A stretch of DNA of 64,000 nt, from positions 1,503,501 to 1,567,500 of the forward strand of contig JAFFSR010000309.1 in NCBI GenBank assembly GCA_017163975.1, given 5' to 3'. Position numbers and translations under genes: made by a program. Below, piece by piece: positions 44,587 through 55,690 of this stretch. The stretch comes from Anastatus disparis. Taxonomy: Eukaryota; Arthropoda; Insecta; Hymenoptera; Eupelmidae. Numbering within the stretch: the first letter of the stretch is position 1; each line of letters starts with the position of its first letter. The notes under the pieces are model-generated. The model was not told the DNA's origin. It saw only the letters and a list, made by a program, of their open reading frames with translations, and made no database searches.

Positions 44587-45078
44587 CACGTAGATAAATT
44601 TATGTCGTTTTAGGCCGTATGAGGAACTATAAAAATGATTTTTTAAAATTAATAATTTATATTTTTTTAAACATAAGTAATTAATTTTTACAATGAATTG
44701 CTTAACTTTTAAAATTTTTTCAAACGAAACATTCTCTAAAGTTAAGATTTAATAAGAATTTGTATGAGCATTTACGTATCTGATTACATACTCTTGTTTT
44801 CACTAACCTATGTATCGATGTTACTGGCGTAATGTACGACCATGCTGAGCGATATCTTGACGATATTCAATTGTCTAATATTTCCTTTGGGAGTATAGCT
44901 CTGTCAATACTTTCTAAGGGAGTATTGACAGAGATAATATCGTCGGAATATTAGCATGAACGTGTGCAATGCATATACAAATTTAGTATGGGCTGTAGGT
45001 ATTCCACCGAATACGGCCTGCTATGACATAAATATATATATATATATATATATATATTTATTTAATAGTATGTCGTAT
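44587..45078. other. noncoding DNA with a 13-bp-stem hairpin
   Basis: Perfect hairpin ctctgtcaatact / agtattgacagag at 44899-44933. (TA)n at 45032-45057. No gene. Confidence 0.5.
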
Positions 45079-45385
45079 TCGATAGAATACCCATGGAGCT
45101 AGCTAAATGGGTGTTGGGGTGTTATACCACCCTGTTTATAGCTAAAGTATATTCAGTTAGCAATACACTATACAATGGAGTATACAACTTTAAAATACTC
45201 TGTATTATGGAATATTATTGCATACGCCACACTGCATTCAAGTGTATTGGCAAATATTCTACAGGGTTGTTGAACAGCGTTCAGAATAATACACTAAAAT
45301 ATGTTTTTGAAGGGTAGTGAGTCAGCGCGCTGCTACAAGAAGGCAAACCTTCTCCACCCTGCTATAGTAAGACGAAGACAGATAA
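45079..45385. repeat. ~300-bp dispersed repeat, copy 1
   Basis: Begins attcgatagaatacccatgg and includes gctaaatgggtgttggggtg and cagcgcgctgctac. Diverged direct copies at 55385-55690 and 62170-62474. Confidence 0.85.
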
Positions 45386-45648
45386 AAAAGAGCGCAGTGA
45401 AAAGTAAACAAACAAGTTAAACTCTATAAGAGCTATAATTCTTCGTCGGCGTCGCTCGATCGTTTCTGCAATTCCTCGTCGTCTCTCTCTGTCGCATAGG
45501 CAGAAGTATAGCGGCACCGCTCAGTTCCTTACTCATGAGAATTCTTTAAATAAATAGTCTAAAATTGGATATTTTATCAGGATGTTTTTTATTTGTATTT
45601 AATCTATTTATAGCCCCTCATACGACCTACGGTAACATAAAATCATCT
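45386..45648. other. noncoding DNA
   Basis: Includes a CG-richer patch (cttcgtcggcgtcgctcgat). No gene recognised. Confidence 0.4.
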
Positions 45649-45649
45649 A

Positions 45650-45802
45650 CCCAACTTGGGCTAACGAAGAATGCATATGACCTCGAATAATGTTTTATAG
45701 CTTGAACAGCAGTCAGTCTCTGGCTAAAGCCCTCGACCGACTACTGCTCAAGCCAAAAACATTAGTCTCGCTCATATAAATCCTTCGTACGCCCAAGTTG
45801 GG
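45650..45802. mobile_element. 153-bp MITE, cccaacttggg ends, in TA
   Basis: cccaacttgggctaacgaag and cttcgtacgcccaagttggg are inverted with two differences. TA lies on both sides (45648-45649 and 45803-45804). The internal palindrome cagcagtcag ... gactactgctcaagc is shared with 44429-44586. It is followed directly by a (TA)n run. Confidence 0.8.
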
Positions 45803-45829
45803 TATATATATATATATATATATATTTGT

Positions 45830-46170
45830 ATAAAATTTATGTAATGAAATAATTTCTCAATTAAAAGAAAATTACTTTCAATTAAAACAATATAAATATT
45901 TCTAAATATCCAAAAGTTTGCTTTTTAAGATTGTAAAATTTTTTTTTTATAATAATAGTACATTGTTAACCGAGGTAGTAAAATAGGTGATTCTTGCCCG
46001 AGCGAAGTGAGGACGACAATAAAGACAAGGGCAAAAATACCTTTACTTCCGTGGATAACATATTACTTTTTCATACACGAAGGGCGTCCAATTAAATCAC
46101 ATTGAATATAAATTCATTAATAATACTCAAAGTAACATCATTAATAGATCATAAAATCAAAATGAAAATG
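45830..46170. other. AT-rich noncoding DNA
   Basis: Inverted words aagtaaaggtat / atacc and cgaggtagtaaaataggtg near 45970-46070. No gene. Confidence 0.4.
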
Positions 46171-46179
46171 TGAAAGTAA

Positions 46180-46530
46180 GACTCTGCCCATCAGTCCATC
46201 AACAAGTTCATCTATCCGCCCATCAATCCATCAACAAAATCATCTATCCACCCATCAATCCATTAACAAAATCATCTATCCGCCCATCAACTCATCGACC
46301 AATTCATCTATCCACCCATCAGTCTATCAATCCATCGATTCATCAACCTATCGACATATTTATTTATCGACCCATCTACATAATTATTTATCCGCCCATC
46401 GACCCATCGTCATATTTATCGATCCGCCCATCGAACCATTGAGTTGTCATTTCATCGCCCCATGAATCCACCCATGAATTCATTGAATCACGTACCCATT
46501 ACTCAATTTATACATCGACTCATCTACCAT
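46180..46530. repeat. ccatcaatc / atccgcccatc tetranucleotide-based array
   Basis: Degenerate tandem 12- to 24-bp units built from atcn tetramers. The Pro/Ile/His-rich frame 46170-46442 is translation of this repeat, not a gene. Confidence 0.85.
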
Positions 46531-47341
46531 TCAGTACAGCTTTAGGACACGAAAAGTAAATTTCTTATTGAAAATAGGGTGTAAATCAATCACGCTTATG
46601 AGAAAATTACTTTTTTGCCCTAGGGTAAAAAAGAGCTATTTTAGCCCCTAAGAATAGACATAAGAAATTGAATTTTACGCCCTGAGTATGAAAAAATAAA
46701 TTTATATACATTATGAAACTTTTAAATTTATAACTTCGCTCTATTCGGCGATATTGTTTCATTTCAACCAATAAATACAGTCTTTCCATGATGACAGAGT
46801 TTATCCATAATTTTTGTAAAAGAGGAGATTTTTATTACTATGAACTAGTATTATTAGTAATATATCAATCTATTATTATTGTTATTGAAAATTAATAGTA
46901 GATCAAGTAAAAAAGAAGTAATTGTAATAACAAAAATTGTCACACCTTCTTTATATATAAATATATATATATATATATGACGTAAGTAGCGTCAGACGTG
47001 CTTTGAGTCGCTCTGTACTTTTTTGACTTTTTTCTGCCGCAAGCTACCTTCGGGCGTTTTTGTTTCAGGGTACTTGCAGGCGCCTAAATGCAAGACAGTG
47101 TCTGTTTCAAGTTTGTGAGCAGTGATGCTGTTCTTGCTTTGCTGATGTGAGTTTTTCTGGACCGGTGGGCTTTTTTGAGGTTAGTGACAAATTGAATGTT
47201 TTTGGAGGGAAGGCAGTATTTTGGTGGTTTTTAGAACACGTTAAGCGACGAAATTTTTCAAATTTGCCGCAAGAGGTCGCTATCATGGATTGATGTGCCA
47301 TATGTAAGCAGCCGTCATCTGACATATGTGGAACAAAGAGA
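46531..47341. other. noncoding DNA; probable 5' region of LINE 3
   Basis: Weak ORFs only. (TA)n at ~46957-46978, then less AT-rich sequence (47000-47340) that probably includes the LINE 5' UTR. Confidence 0.4.
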
Positions 47342-49035
47342 TTGTATGATTTCTCGACTTGTCGTCAGCGCTGTCATGCTAAATGTATGACACGCATACA
47401 ATTAGTAGGCACAGGTTACCACTATACCTGCAACAAATGTGTGAAGATAAATACGAAGAATGAGAGAGGTACCCCCTCCAGTTCACATGCTCGTGATGCT
47501 AGCATTAATAATAGCCAACTACTTGATGTCGGTAAGGCAGAGAAGAAGTCGCCCCTCAGCACATCGACTCCATCGAGAACTGACACGCAAGTACCACCGG
47601 TTATCGTCATACAGGGGCAATCAACAACCAAGGAACATCAGAAGGCTAGTGGCGCGGCGAAAAATAAGAAGATTAGCTTAAGTAACACTTCAAATAATAA
47701 CAATTTAATTCAACCGGCGCATAATAAAGGTGACGCTGCGCATGTTGCCCCCGCTACCAATATTAAAAATCATAAAACAATGAATTTAACAAATAACAAT
47801 GTAAAATTGAATAGTAATGCTGACATCTCCATTTCTCAAGCTGCTTTGTCTGAAATTGAAGGAAATTTGTCTCGTAAGCTTGACTCAGTCTTAGGTGCTT
47901 TCGATCGGATCCGGAGTGTTGAGAGCAGCATAATGGGTATTGATGATGGCTTGCGAGGCATCTTAGATAAACTTAAAAATCAGGACAAAGTAATAAAGAA
48001 TTTTGAAGTAATGCAGGCAAGGCTGCTTGATGAAAATATTAAATTAAGGGAGATAGTCAGTAGTTTGGAAAATAAATTGTCCACTCTAATTGAGAAGTAT
48101 GATAAGACTGATTTAAATTTAAATTCTAAAATTAATAGCCTTCAATCTGCTATACAAGCTGAATTTAATGGAGTGGACAAGAATTTTTCAGAACTTGGGG
48201 TGGGGTTGGTATGCGTGGTGCAGACCGTCTCTGATCCCAGTGTGCAGAAGCGTGTAGAAGAGCGTCAAAATGTCTCACACACTGACACGAATTCAAAGGA
48301 AACAGCAGACGTCAACACACAAATTATCAACACAGAAATAGCAAAGGATAATTCTCACAATACACAAAATTGTGGTATCGAGGGTGGCTCATTGGTGGTC
48401 TCCAGTGAACTGCTTGGCGGCTAATGTTCGACAGGAGGATTATGTTTCTGCTGTCCTCGGTACCATATTTCCGGATTTGATGCAGTCACACATTTTGTCG
48501 GTTGTATGTTTAACATCGTCTGAATCTAGAAGCGGCGTGATCAGGGATGGTCCGGGGGGTGCTCACTCGCTGCTGGTCAGACTCTCTGAGGCCAGTCTGG
48601 TTCAAAAAATATTAAATGAAAAAAAAAATCACTAGTTTCTCAACGGCAGACATTGATTTTTCTCGTTTTGCCAGTCTGTCTGTCATAAAAAACCATTATA
48701 AGGTTTTTATTAATGAATACCTTCAAAAAGATACATATAAAAATTTCAAAGATCTCAAGAATTATGCTAAGGTTAAAGGTATTAAATTTATTTGGCATAG
48801 AAGTGGCAGATTTCTGGCAAGACGGGCGAGAGCATACACATTTGCTACTAAAGATGATATAGATCAAATTTTAAGTAATTCAAATAATGTTATTGTAGAC
48901 AAAAATTTTATTGCTGACAAATCGTGTGTGATTAATGTATGTTTAAATAAGGTTGACAATGTTGTTAAGATAGCTCCCAATGATGAATGTCCTGTTATTA
49001 AAAGTAAGTTAAATAATAATGAACTCTCTCCCTAA
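47342..49035 (+). pseudogene. LINE 3: ORF1 (PHD finger, coiled coil, FP-like domain)
   Basis: The frame 47342-48424 (360 residues) opens with the second half of a PHD-type finger (CRQRCHAKC, YHYTCNKC). The first half may lie in another frame just upstream (CHICKQPSSD-like bases at ~47300). A Ser/Asn-rich linker follows, then a long coiled coil (residues ~190-280: LDKLKNQDKVIKNFEVMQ, LENKLSTLIEKYDKTD). A shift at ~48420 leads to RQEDYVSAVLGTIFPD, and a second at ~48620 to 48616-49035. That last part (VFINEYLQKDTYKNFK, KFIWHRSGRFLARR) resembles the baculovirus FP-type domain found in CR1/Jockey ORF1. It would bind LINE RNA. Two frame breaks. Confidence 0.75.
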
Positions 49036-49056
49036 TGACTAAGCCAGATCTCCTCG

Positions 49057-50046
49057 GTGAGTCGAAAAGGGAGAAGGGGTGCACTGCGAGCGGGCTTTTT
49101 GAATGTGACTTCTTTGAGGGCTCACATTGGACAGGTGCGTGAGCTCCTATGTGACGACCATTCTTATGATCTGTTTGGAGTGGCTGAGACCTGGCTGGGT
49201 CCGACTGTCTCGGATGACGTCATTCAGGTTAAAGGGTATAAAATTTTTAGACAGGATAGAAACCTTCATGGAGGAGGGGTTGTTCTTTACGTCAAAGATA
49301 GTTTGAAATGTGAGATATTAGCTTTTTCGAATACCACAACTATAACTGCCAGTGGCAAGCCTGAAGTGCCTGAATACATTTTTTGTTCTGTTAAAGCAGG
49401 CAACTTTGAATCTGTGTTGATTTCCGTCATTTACCGTCCTCCTGTCATTTCCTTTACAAAAGATTCGGATCTCATTGATAAATTAGTAAGTTTGATTCCC
49501 GATTTTTCTTTTAAGATTATAATGGGAGATCTGAATGCCAATCTCCTGCGAGAAAGCAGTGATGCGAAGTTTCTTAGTAAACTGTCCGCTGAGCTTTCGC
49601 TTCAGTTGGTCCAGCACGGTGCCACGCATATAACTCCATCGTCGCGCACATGGATTGACCTGATTTTTGTAGATGACAATGACACCATACTGGACGCACG
49701 TAACGTACCTGCGAACTTTCATAGTCGGCACAATTTAATTAAAGTTTCTATAGTCTACAATGCTAGCAGTTTAGTGCAAGATCCAATTAAGTATCGAAAT
49801 TATAAAAATATTAGTGGAAAATTATTATTGGAGAAATTGGCCGGCTATGATTGGTCCAAATTGACAACTGATATAGTGGATCCTGAGTCTGCACTTCACT
49901 GCATTTGTGATAATCTTACTGCTGCTATTGAAGACTTAGCACCAGTGAAAATATTTAAATGTACGAAAAAGAAGCCACCATGGATTGATGGAGAGTTGTC
50001 ACAGATGCAGCGTAGGAGGGATGCCACATATAGGCGATACAAATAA
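49057..50046 (+). CDS. LINE 3: ORF2 endonuclease part
   Basis: An intact 329-residue AP-type endonuclease. FLNVTSLRAHIGQV forms the start, VAETWLGP carries the catalytic Glu, and FRQDRNLHGGGV follows. VIYRPP, MGDLNANLL (catalytic Asp/Asn), TWIDLIFVDDND and FHSRHNLIKV (His) come next. It nicks target DNA. A one-base shift at ~50040 ends the frame at TAA; coding continues in another frame (KYFSEFLILRKSLDEQIKRA) to the MITE at 50151. The downstream half from 49458 is duplicated at 56230. Confidence 0.88.
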   Translation: MSRKGRRGALRAGFLNVTSLRAHIGQVRELLCDDHSYDLFGVAETWLGPTVSDDVIQVKGYKIFRQDRNLHGGGVVLYVKDSLKCEILAFSNTTTITASGKPEVPEYIFCSVKAGNFESVLISVIYRPPVISFTKDSDLIDKLVSLIPDFSFKIIMGDLNANLLRESSDAKFLSKLSAELSLQLVQHGATHITPSSRTWIDLIFVDDNDTILDARNVPANFHSRHNLIKVSIVYNASSLVQDPIKYRNYKNISGKLLLEKLAGYDWSKLTTDIVDPESALHCICDNLTAAIEDLAPVKIFKCTKKKPPWIDGELSQMQRRRDATYRRYK

Positions 50047-50150
50047 ATATTTTTCAGAATTTTTAATTTTACGTAAGTCGTTGGACGAGCAGATTAAGCG
50101 TGCAAGAAGTGAATATTATCATAACAGACTGTTCGAGGCTCTTGCAGGTG

Positions 50151-50450
50151 CACTGAAAAATAAGTGGTAGTCCACGAGTCCCTCGAAGTACTTCTGCTCC
50201 ACGAAACCGTAAGAATGCTAATGCTTTCTCTCGTGGGGAACGTGACGCCCCACTATCGAAGCTAACAGCTCTTTTTGTTGTGCATGTGTATTCCCACTCA
50301 CGTGGGATTTCGTTTGGCGTCATGCGAAGTACTCCTCTCGTGCCACAGTGGCACCACTGTTTTCCCGCAGTGGCACTCTGTGCGCACGAAACGAAAAGAG
50401 TATAGTTTCGTTACCGATGGTAGTGCTTCTTTCCCACTTATTTTTCAGTG
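50151..50450. mobile_element. 300-bp MITE inside LINE 3
   Basis: Begins cactgaaaaataagtgg and ends cccacttatttttcagtg, a 17-bp inverted terminus. Removing it with one TG duplication joins coding sequence as ALAGGNVWKELREL. Internal hairpins (ccacgag ... ctcgtgg; cagtggcac ... gtgccac) make it GC-richer than the flanks. It adds a stop (TAG) to one frame and an ATG-containing open frame to another, giving an artificial N-terminus to the RT ORF. CACTG ends suggest a CACTA/Chapaev-type relative. Confidence 0.85.
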
Positions 50451-52191
50451 TGGTAATGTCTGGAAGGAGTTGAGAGAGCTGGGACTCTTATACGGACCTC
50501 AAGGGGATCTGAATGGATTTGCTCCAGATGAGCTTAATGCGCACTTTGCTGGGGTGTCGGTTTCGCCACATGATGATGGTGAGGAACGTAAGAAGTTTCT
50601 TTCTGAATGCAGCGAAAATGGTTTCGCTTTTAAATCAATTAATATTAACGATGTTATTCTTGCAGTTTCACACTTCTCATCGCAGGCTCGTGGGGAGGAC
50701 GGCATTCCGCAAAGTGTGATATTTAAAGTATTACCATTTATTGGTGAACATCTTGTGACTCTGTTCAATTCTTCTTTTGCGCAGGGGGTTTTCCCTGGCC
50801 TTTGGAAACAGGCACGTATTGTGCCATTAAAGAAGTGCTCTGCACCCAAATCGCCTAAAGACTTTAGGCCTATTGCTATTTTATGTTTTCTTTCAAAGGT
50901 ACTTGAAAAGATCGCCCATGACCAGTTGCAAGAGTACATTACTGCTAATAAAATACTTGACCCAATGCAGACTGCCTTCAAAAAGCACAACTCGAAGCAA
51001 ACAGCTATTCTTAAATTAACTGATGACATAAGATCGGGTCTAGACAAAAAACTCGTCACGTTATTTTTACTTTTTGATTTCAGTAAGGCATTCCACACGA
51101 TCTCTCCCTTCAAGTTACTTACTAGGCTTAGATCGATGAGGCTTTCCAGGGCTGCTCTCTTGTGGATTAACTACTATATATCAGGAAGGAAACAAATGGT
51201 TTCCACGCATTTAAACGAGGAATCGAGTTGGCTGACAACCAACCTTGGAGTTCCGCAGGGTTCAGTACTGGGGCCTCTGTTGTTTTGTCTTTACATTAAT
51301 GACGTACGTGACGCTCTTGACTCTAGTTGCGTCGAGCACCTACTCTATGCAGACGATCTGCAAATTTACACGCAGGTGCCTCGCGAGAATGTGGAAGAGG
51401 GTATTCTCACTCTACAGAGGGCGGCCAAAGCAGTGTCGGAGTGGGCTGCTGGTGTCTCTCTTACTTTGAATTCTAATAAAACCAAGGCAATCGTCTTTGG
51501 CAATAGTCGTTTTGTAAATTCTTTTTATGTTGATAGGTCACGTACGATTGATCTTGAGGGAGGCATTAGTATACCTTTCTCTGACTCCGTGACGAGTCTT
51601 GGTGTTGTGCTTGACCCTAAACTTTCATGGATACCGCACGTTGATATGATTACAAAAAAGTTTAATAGAGTTTTGTACGCCCTGCGGTTTTTCCGTCGGT
51701 ACACCACGGAGACTCTGCGTAAACAGATAGCAACCGCCCTGCTGTTTCCACATCTTGACTATTGTTCGGTAGTTCTGCTCGATGCTTCTCAGGAGTTGAG
51801 AAGACGAATACAGAGATTACAAAATTCATGTGTGAGATATGTAATGGGTTTGAGAATGTGTGATCATGTCTCTCCTTATAGAACCGTGTTGGGTTGGCTG
51901 CGCACTGATTCGAGGAGACAGTATTTTTTGGCTGTGCTTATGTACAAAATCGTGCGCATGAATACTCCGGAGCATCTAGTGAGTCTCTTCACTAGACGTG
52001 TACCTAGGGCGGCTACTAGGGGAGAGACTAAAGATCTTGCGGTGCCCTTTATGCGCACTGAGACTGGAAGGAATTCCTTTCAAGTTCAAGGTGCGCATTT
52101 TTGGAACTCCCTGCCTGCTGAGATTAAACATCTTCTATCTCTCAGCAGGTTTAAAGCAGCGGTGATAAGGTACTTGCTCGACCTAGATTAA
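50451..52191 (+). CDS. LINE 3: reverse transcriptase part of ORF2
   Basis: From NVWKELRELGL to the stop. RT motifs: KDFRPIAILCFLSKVLEK, FDFSKAF (catalytic Asp), LGVPQGSVLGPLLF, and LLYADDLQIY with the YADD box at ~51350. The thumb follows (NKTKAIVFGNS, SLGVVLDPKLSW) with a C-terminal region to ~52190. No RNase H. CR1/Jockey group. Uninterrupted, but it lacks a proper N-terminus because of the MITE; the open frame extends back to 50275 inside it. The best-preserved RT in the window. Confidence 0.9.
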
Positions 52192-52690
52192 TATTTTTTT
52201 ACTATATATTTATGTTAATTTATTTAATTCATTTTTGTAACGTCCTGTATATAGGTTTAAGGTGTGAGTGTATTTATTGTATGAGTGTTAGCTGAATGGT
52301 TGGTGAGTGAGAATTTTTATTTGATTTTATTTTTGACTGAGTTTCATGCTATTGGGTACGCTTGTTATTTTATTTTATTATGTATTAAATTTAATTTTTT
52401 TAAAAATTTTAATACTGTGACTGATAGATATTGTAAGACTGATTTTTATTTATATGATTATTTTTATTTATATTGCGTGTATTTTATGATTCCTTTGTGA
52501 TATCACTTTTATTTATTTTTGTTTGTGACTTACTTATTCAGTATTATTAGGTTTAGTGACTGACTGTGATATTAATTGTGCAATATTTACATTTATAATT
52601 TTTTATAGCATTTTGTGCAATATTTATTGTTTTTGTATTTACAAATTGTATTACACGTTTTTGTACTCTTATACAAAATAAAATAATATC
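52192..52690 (+). other. LINE 3 3' UTR
   Basis: T-rich, ending in tacaaaataaaataatatctatc and merging into (TA)n. Copied at 58964-59462. Confidence 0.6.
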
Positions 52691-52692
52691 TA

Positions 52693-52786
<94 letters not shown>
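52690..52786. repeat. (TA)n microsatellite
   Basis: ~48 TA units at the LINE 3' end. The duplicate copy (59466-59566) is longer by a few bases. Confidence 0.95.
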
Positions 52787-52789
<3 letters not shown>

Positions 52790-53791
52790 AGGGTCCAGTA
52801 AAAAAAAGCCACCCTTGAGAAAAAAAAGTACTAATTAAAAAATTTTGTATCTCAACAAATAAGGGTCGTACAGAACTCTACTACTACTCATTTTAAACGT
52901 ATTTATAAGGACTTTTTGATAGTGTATTGGCAATTTAATTTTAAATACTTGTAGGAAATATTACGACTTAAAAATAGAAAGAAAAAAAATTTTTTTATTC
53001 GCCTGTGTTTAAATTTGAATTATTTTTCGGAAAATGATGGTAGAAAAATTTTACACGGCTAGTTTTAGAGGTATTTTGCTTAACTTAAAATTTATATTTA
53101 ATTTTTTTTTTCTAGGTTCAAAATTGACCGAGATTCAGCGATTTTTGTTGAAAAAAGGAAGTGTATTTTTGTATGTAGAATAACCTTAAATTTTATCAAA
53201 ATTTTTTGTGCATTTTAATTTTTTTTTATATTGTTGCAGTACTCTTATACATATATATAGGAGTATGGTATACATGTATATGAGAATACCGCAACAATAT
53301 CAAAAAAATTAAAATGCACAAAAAATTTTGAGAAAATTTAAAGTTATTCTACATACAAAAATACACTTTTTTTTCATTTGGCATTTTTCTATATCTCCTC
53401 TCATTAAGCAGATATCGGAAAAATAAAAAAGACCCTTTTTTTAACCAAAAATGGTCAATTTTGAACCTAGAAAAAAAATAAAATATAAAGTTCAAGTTAA
53501 GCAAAATACCTTTAAAAGTTGCCGTGTAAAATTTTTCTACCACCATTTTCCGAAAAATGATTCAAATTTAAACACAGGCGAATAAAAATTTTTTTTTTTA
53601 TTTTAAGTCGTAATATTTTCCAGACAAGTACTTAAAATTAAATTACCAATACACCATTTAAAAGTCCTTACAAATACATTTAAAATGAGTGTTCATAGAG
53701 TTCTGTACGACCCTTATTTGTTGAGATACAAAATTTTGTAATTAGTACTTTTTTTCTCTCAAGGGTGGCTCTTTTTTATTGAACCTTACTG
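52790..53791. mobile_element. ~1.0-kb foldback element, related to 13174-14222
   Basis: Starts agggtccagtaaaaaaaagc and ends attgaaccttactg, inverted, with the same internal words as the element at 13174 (ttgagaaaaaaagtac; cgcctgtgtttaaattt). Arms ~480 bp. Adjacent to TA on both sides. Confidence 0.8.
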
Positions 53792-54932
53792 TATGTAGAT
53801 GTGAAAATAATTTTTCTTCTCTTTCCTTGTGTAACGCCATCAATCAACATTGACGATCTTTATGAAATAGCAAATTTTTTCCCGTCTCCAAATTTTTTTT
53901 TTATTTTAACGACAGTTAATGACCAATTTTGCATTCAAAGTCTTAATAGTTACAAATGTCACAAGCGACTTACTCTCTAATTCATTCCAATTCAATAAAC
54001 TTGTATAAAAACTTTTCCTATGTACTTGGATGCCATTAATTAAGAAGCAACAAATCCTTACAGCTTCTGTGATATTAGAAATATTTTTTTATTGTTTTTA
54101 AAGGTCTGATGGCTAACAATCTCAAGAGCGAAATATTCCCAGATGCATGAAAATCACAAAATTTGTATAAAAATCATTTTACAGTGCTAGCAACCATAAA
54201 TTTTTAGAGCGACAAAATCCTTGAAGCTCCTGTAGTATCAGAATCATCATTATATTGCGTTTAAAATGTTAATTTTTTTTAAATTTCAAGAGCGACAAAT
54301 TCCTAGATGCATTTCAATCACAAAAATTTCCATAAAAATTATTTAAGCGTGCTAGGAACCATAGATTTTTAGAGCGAAAAAATCCTTATAGCATTTGTTG
54401 AATTAAAATCATATTTTTATTGAATTAAAAGTTTAAATTTATTTAAATATCATGAGCAACAAATTCCCAAACGCATGTAAATTCAATTAAAATCCATTTC
54501 ACATAAAGAATTTTCTTTCTGCTCTGATGTTAAGATATTGAAGATGACAAATTTTCTATAACTACTTTAGTATTAGAAACATCGCATGACTTATTAGATA
54601 CATTAAGAAAAAAAGTTTCCATTTTCACTCGGGCCCAATGGCCATATCCGGGTCTGGGTCAGGTTTTGGGACTTGCGAACTATTCTATCTTAGAGCGACA
54701 AAAAAGCGACAAATTATGCAACCAGAATGGAGTTGCTAACCCTAGCCGTTCCTGAGTTACTGCAGTGGATGCCGTAGCTTAATATTAAGCTACGGTAGCC
54801 ATTGTTTCTCGGAAACGGCTGGAGCGACAAAATCCGGGATAGAGCAACAAATTAGCGACAAATTAGCGACAAAATATGGTACTATTCCGAATGTGGCCCT
54901 ATGAAGTGGATTCCGTAGCTTAATATACATCC
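53792..54932. repeat. inverted copy of the satellite and 300-bp module
   Basis: On the minus strand, 54930 to ~53880 reads as one 300-bp module followed by about four satellite monomers, in the same order as 39517-41000. Words such as gcgacaaaatcc and ccgtttccgagaaac (in reverse) identify it. 53792-53880 is unassigned. Confidence 0.8.
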
Positions 54933-55361
54933 GTACATCCATTTTTAAAAGAGTTATGCTCATTTAAGTAAAAAAATGCATTTTTTTTCAACAGCTGATA
55001 TCTCGAAAAGGATATCTTAGAAAAAAAACTTCAAAAAGAAAAAAAGTTGTGTTTTTTAATAAGGAATCCAATTTTGAAGTGGAAATACAAATCAAAAATA
55101 ATTTTTTTTTCTCCCATGTTTTCGTAGAGCTAATTTTTTTTTAATTTCTTCATTTTAAAAATTTTAGCCCTACGAAAACATGGCAGGAAAAAAAATTATT
55201 TTTGATTTGTATTTCCACTTCAAAATTGGATTTCTTACTTTGAAGCAAAGTTTTTTTCTTTGAAGTTCTTTTTCTAAGATATCCTTTTCGAGATATCAGC
55301 TGTTGAAAAAAATGCATTTTTTTCACTTAAATGAGCATAACTCTTTTAAAAATAGATGTAC
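54933..55361. mobile_element. ~430-bp foldback element
   Basis: gtacatccatttttaaaaga at the left and tcttttaaaaatagatgtac at the right, arms ~200 bp, nearly perfect (shared gatatctcgaaaaggatatc and caaatcaaaaataa stretches). At 39545-39560 the flanking sequence occurs without this element, i.e. an empty site. Confidence 0.85.
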
Positions 55362-55384
55362 AGTAGCTTTCAACCACTCATTTT

Positions 55385-55690
55385 GAATTCGGTAGAATAC
55401 ACATGGAACTAGCTAAATGGGTATTGGGGTGTCATACCACCCTGCTCGTAGCTAAAGTATATTGAATTAGCAATATACTATACGATGAAGTACACAACTT
55501 TAAAATAGTCCATAGTATGGAATATTATTGCATACGCCACACTATACTAAAGTGCATTGGCAAACATTCTACAGTCTTGTTGAACAACGTTTGGAGCTGC
55601 ACACTAAAATAAGTTTTTAGAAGTGTAGTAAAGTCAGCGCGCTGCTACATGTAGGCAAACCTTCTCCGCTCTGCTGTAGTAAGACAAAGA
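55385..55690. repeat. ~300-bp dispersed repeat, copy 2
   Basis: Diverged direct copy of 45079-45385. Confidence 0.85.

Noticed and set aside
44590..44960. Host gene or ncRNA near the 13-bp hairpin
   Set aside because: Only an isolated perfect stem; no promoter, ORF or conserved RNA structure is visible.
46170..46442. 90-residue Pro/Ile/His-rich ORF
   Set aside because: It is the translation of a degenerate ccatcaatc-type tandem repeat; all three frames are similarly open.
49483..49731. Minus-strand ORF (also 50499-51113 and their duplicates)
   Set aside because: Shadow frames of the LINE endonuclease and RT.
50275..52191. 638-residue ORF taken as one native protein
   Set aside because: Its first ~59 residues come from a 300-bp MITE; only the part from 50451 is LINE RT.
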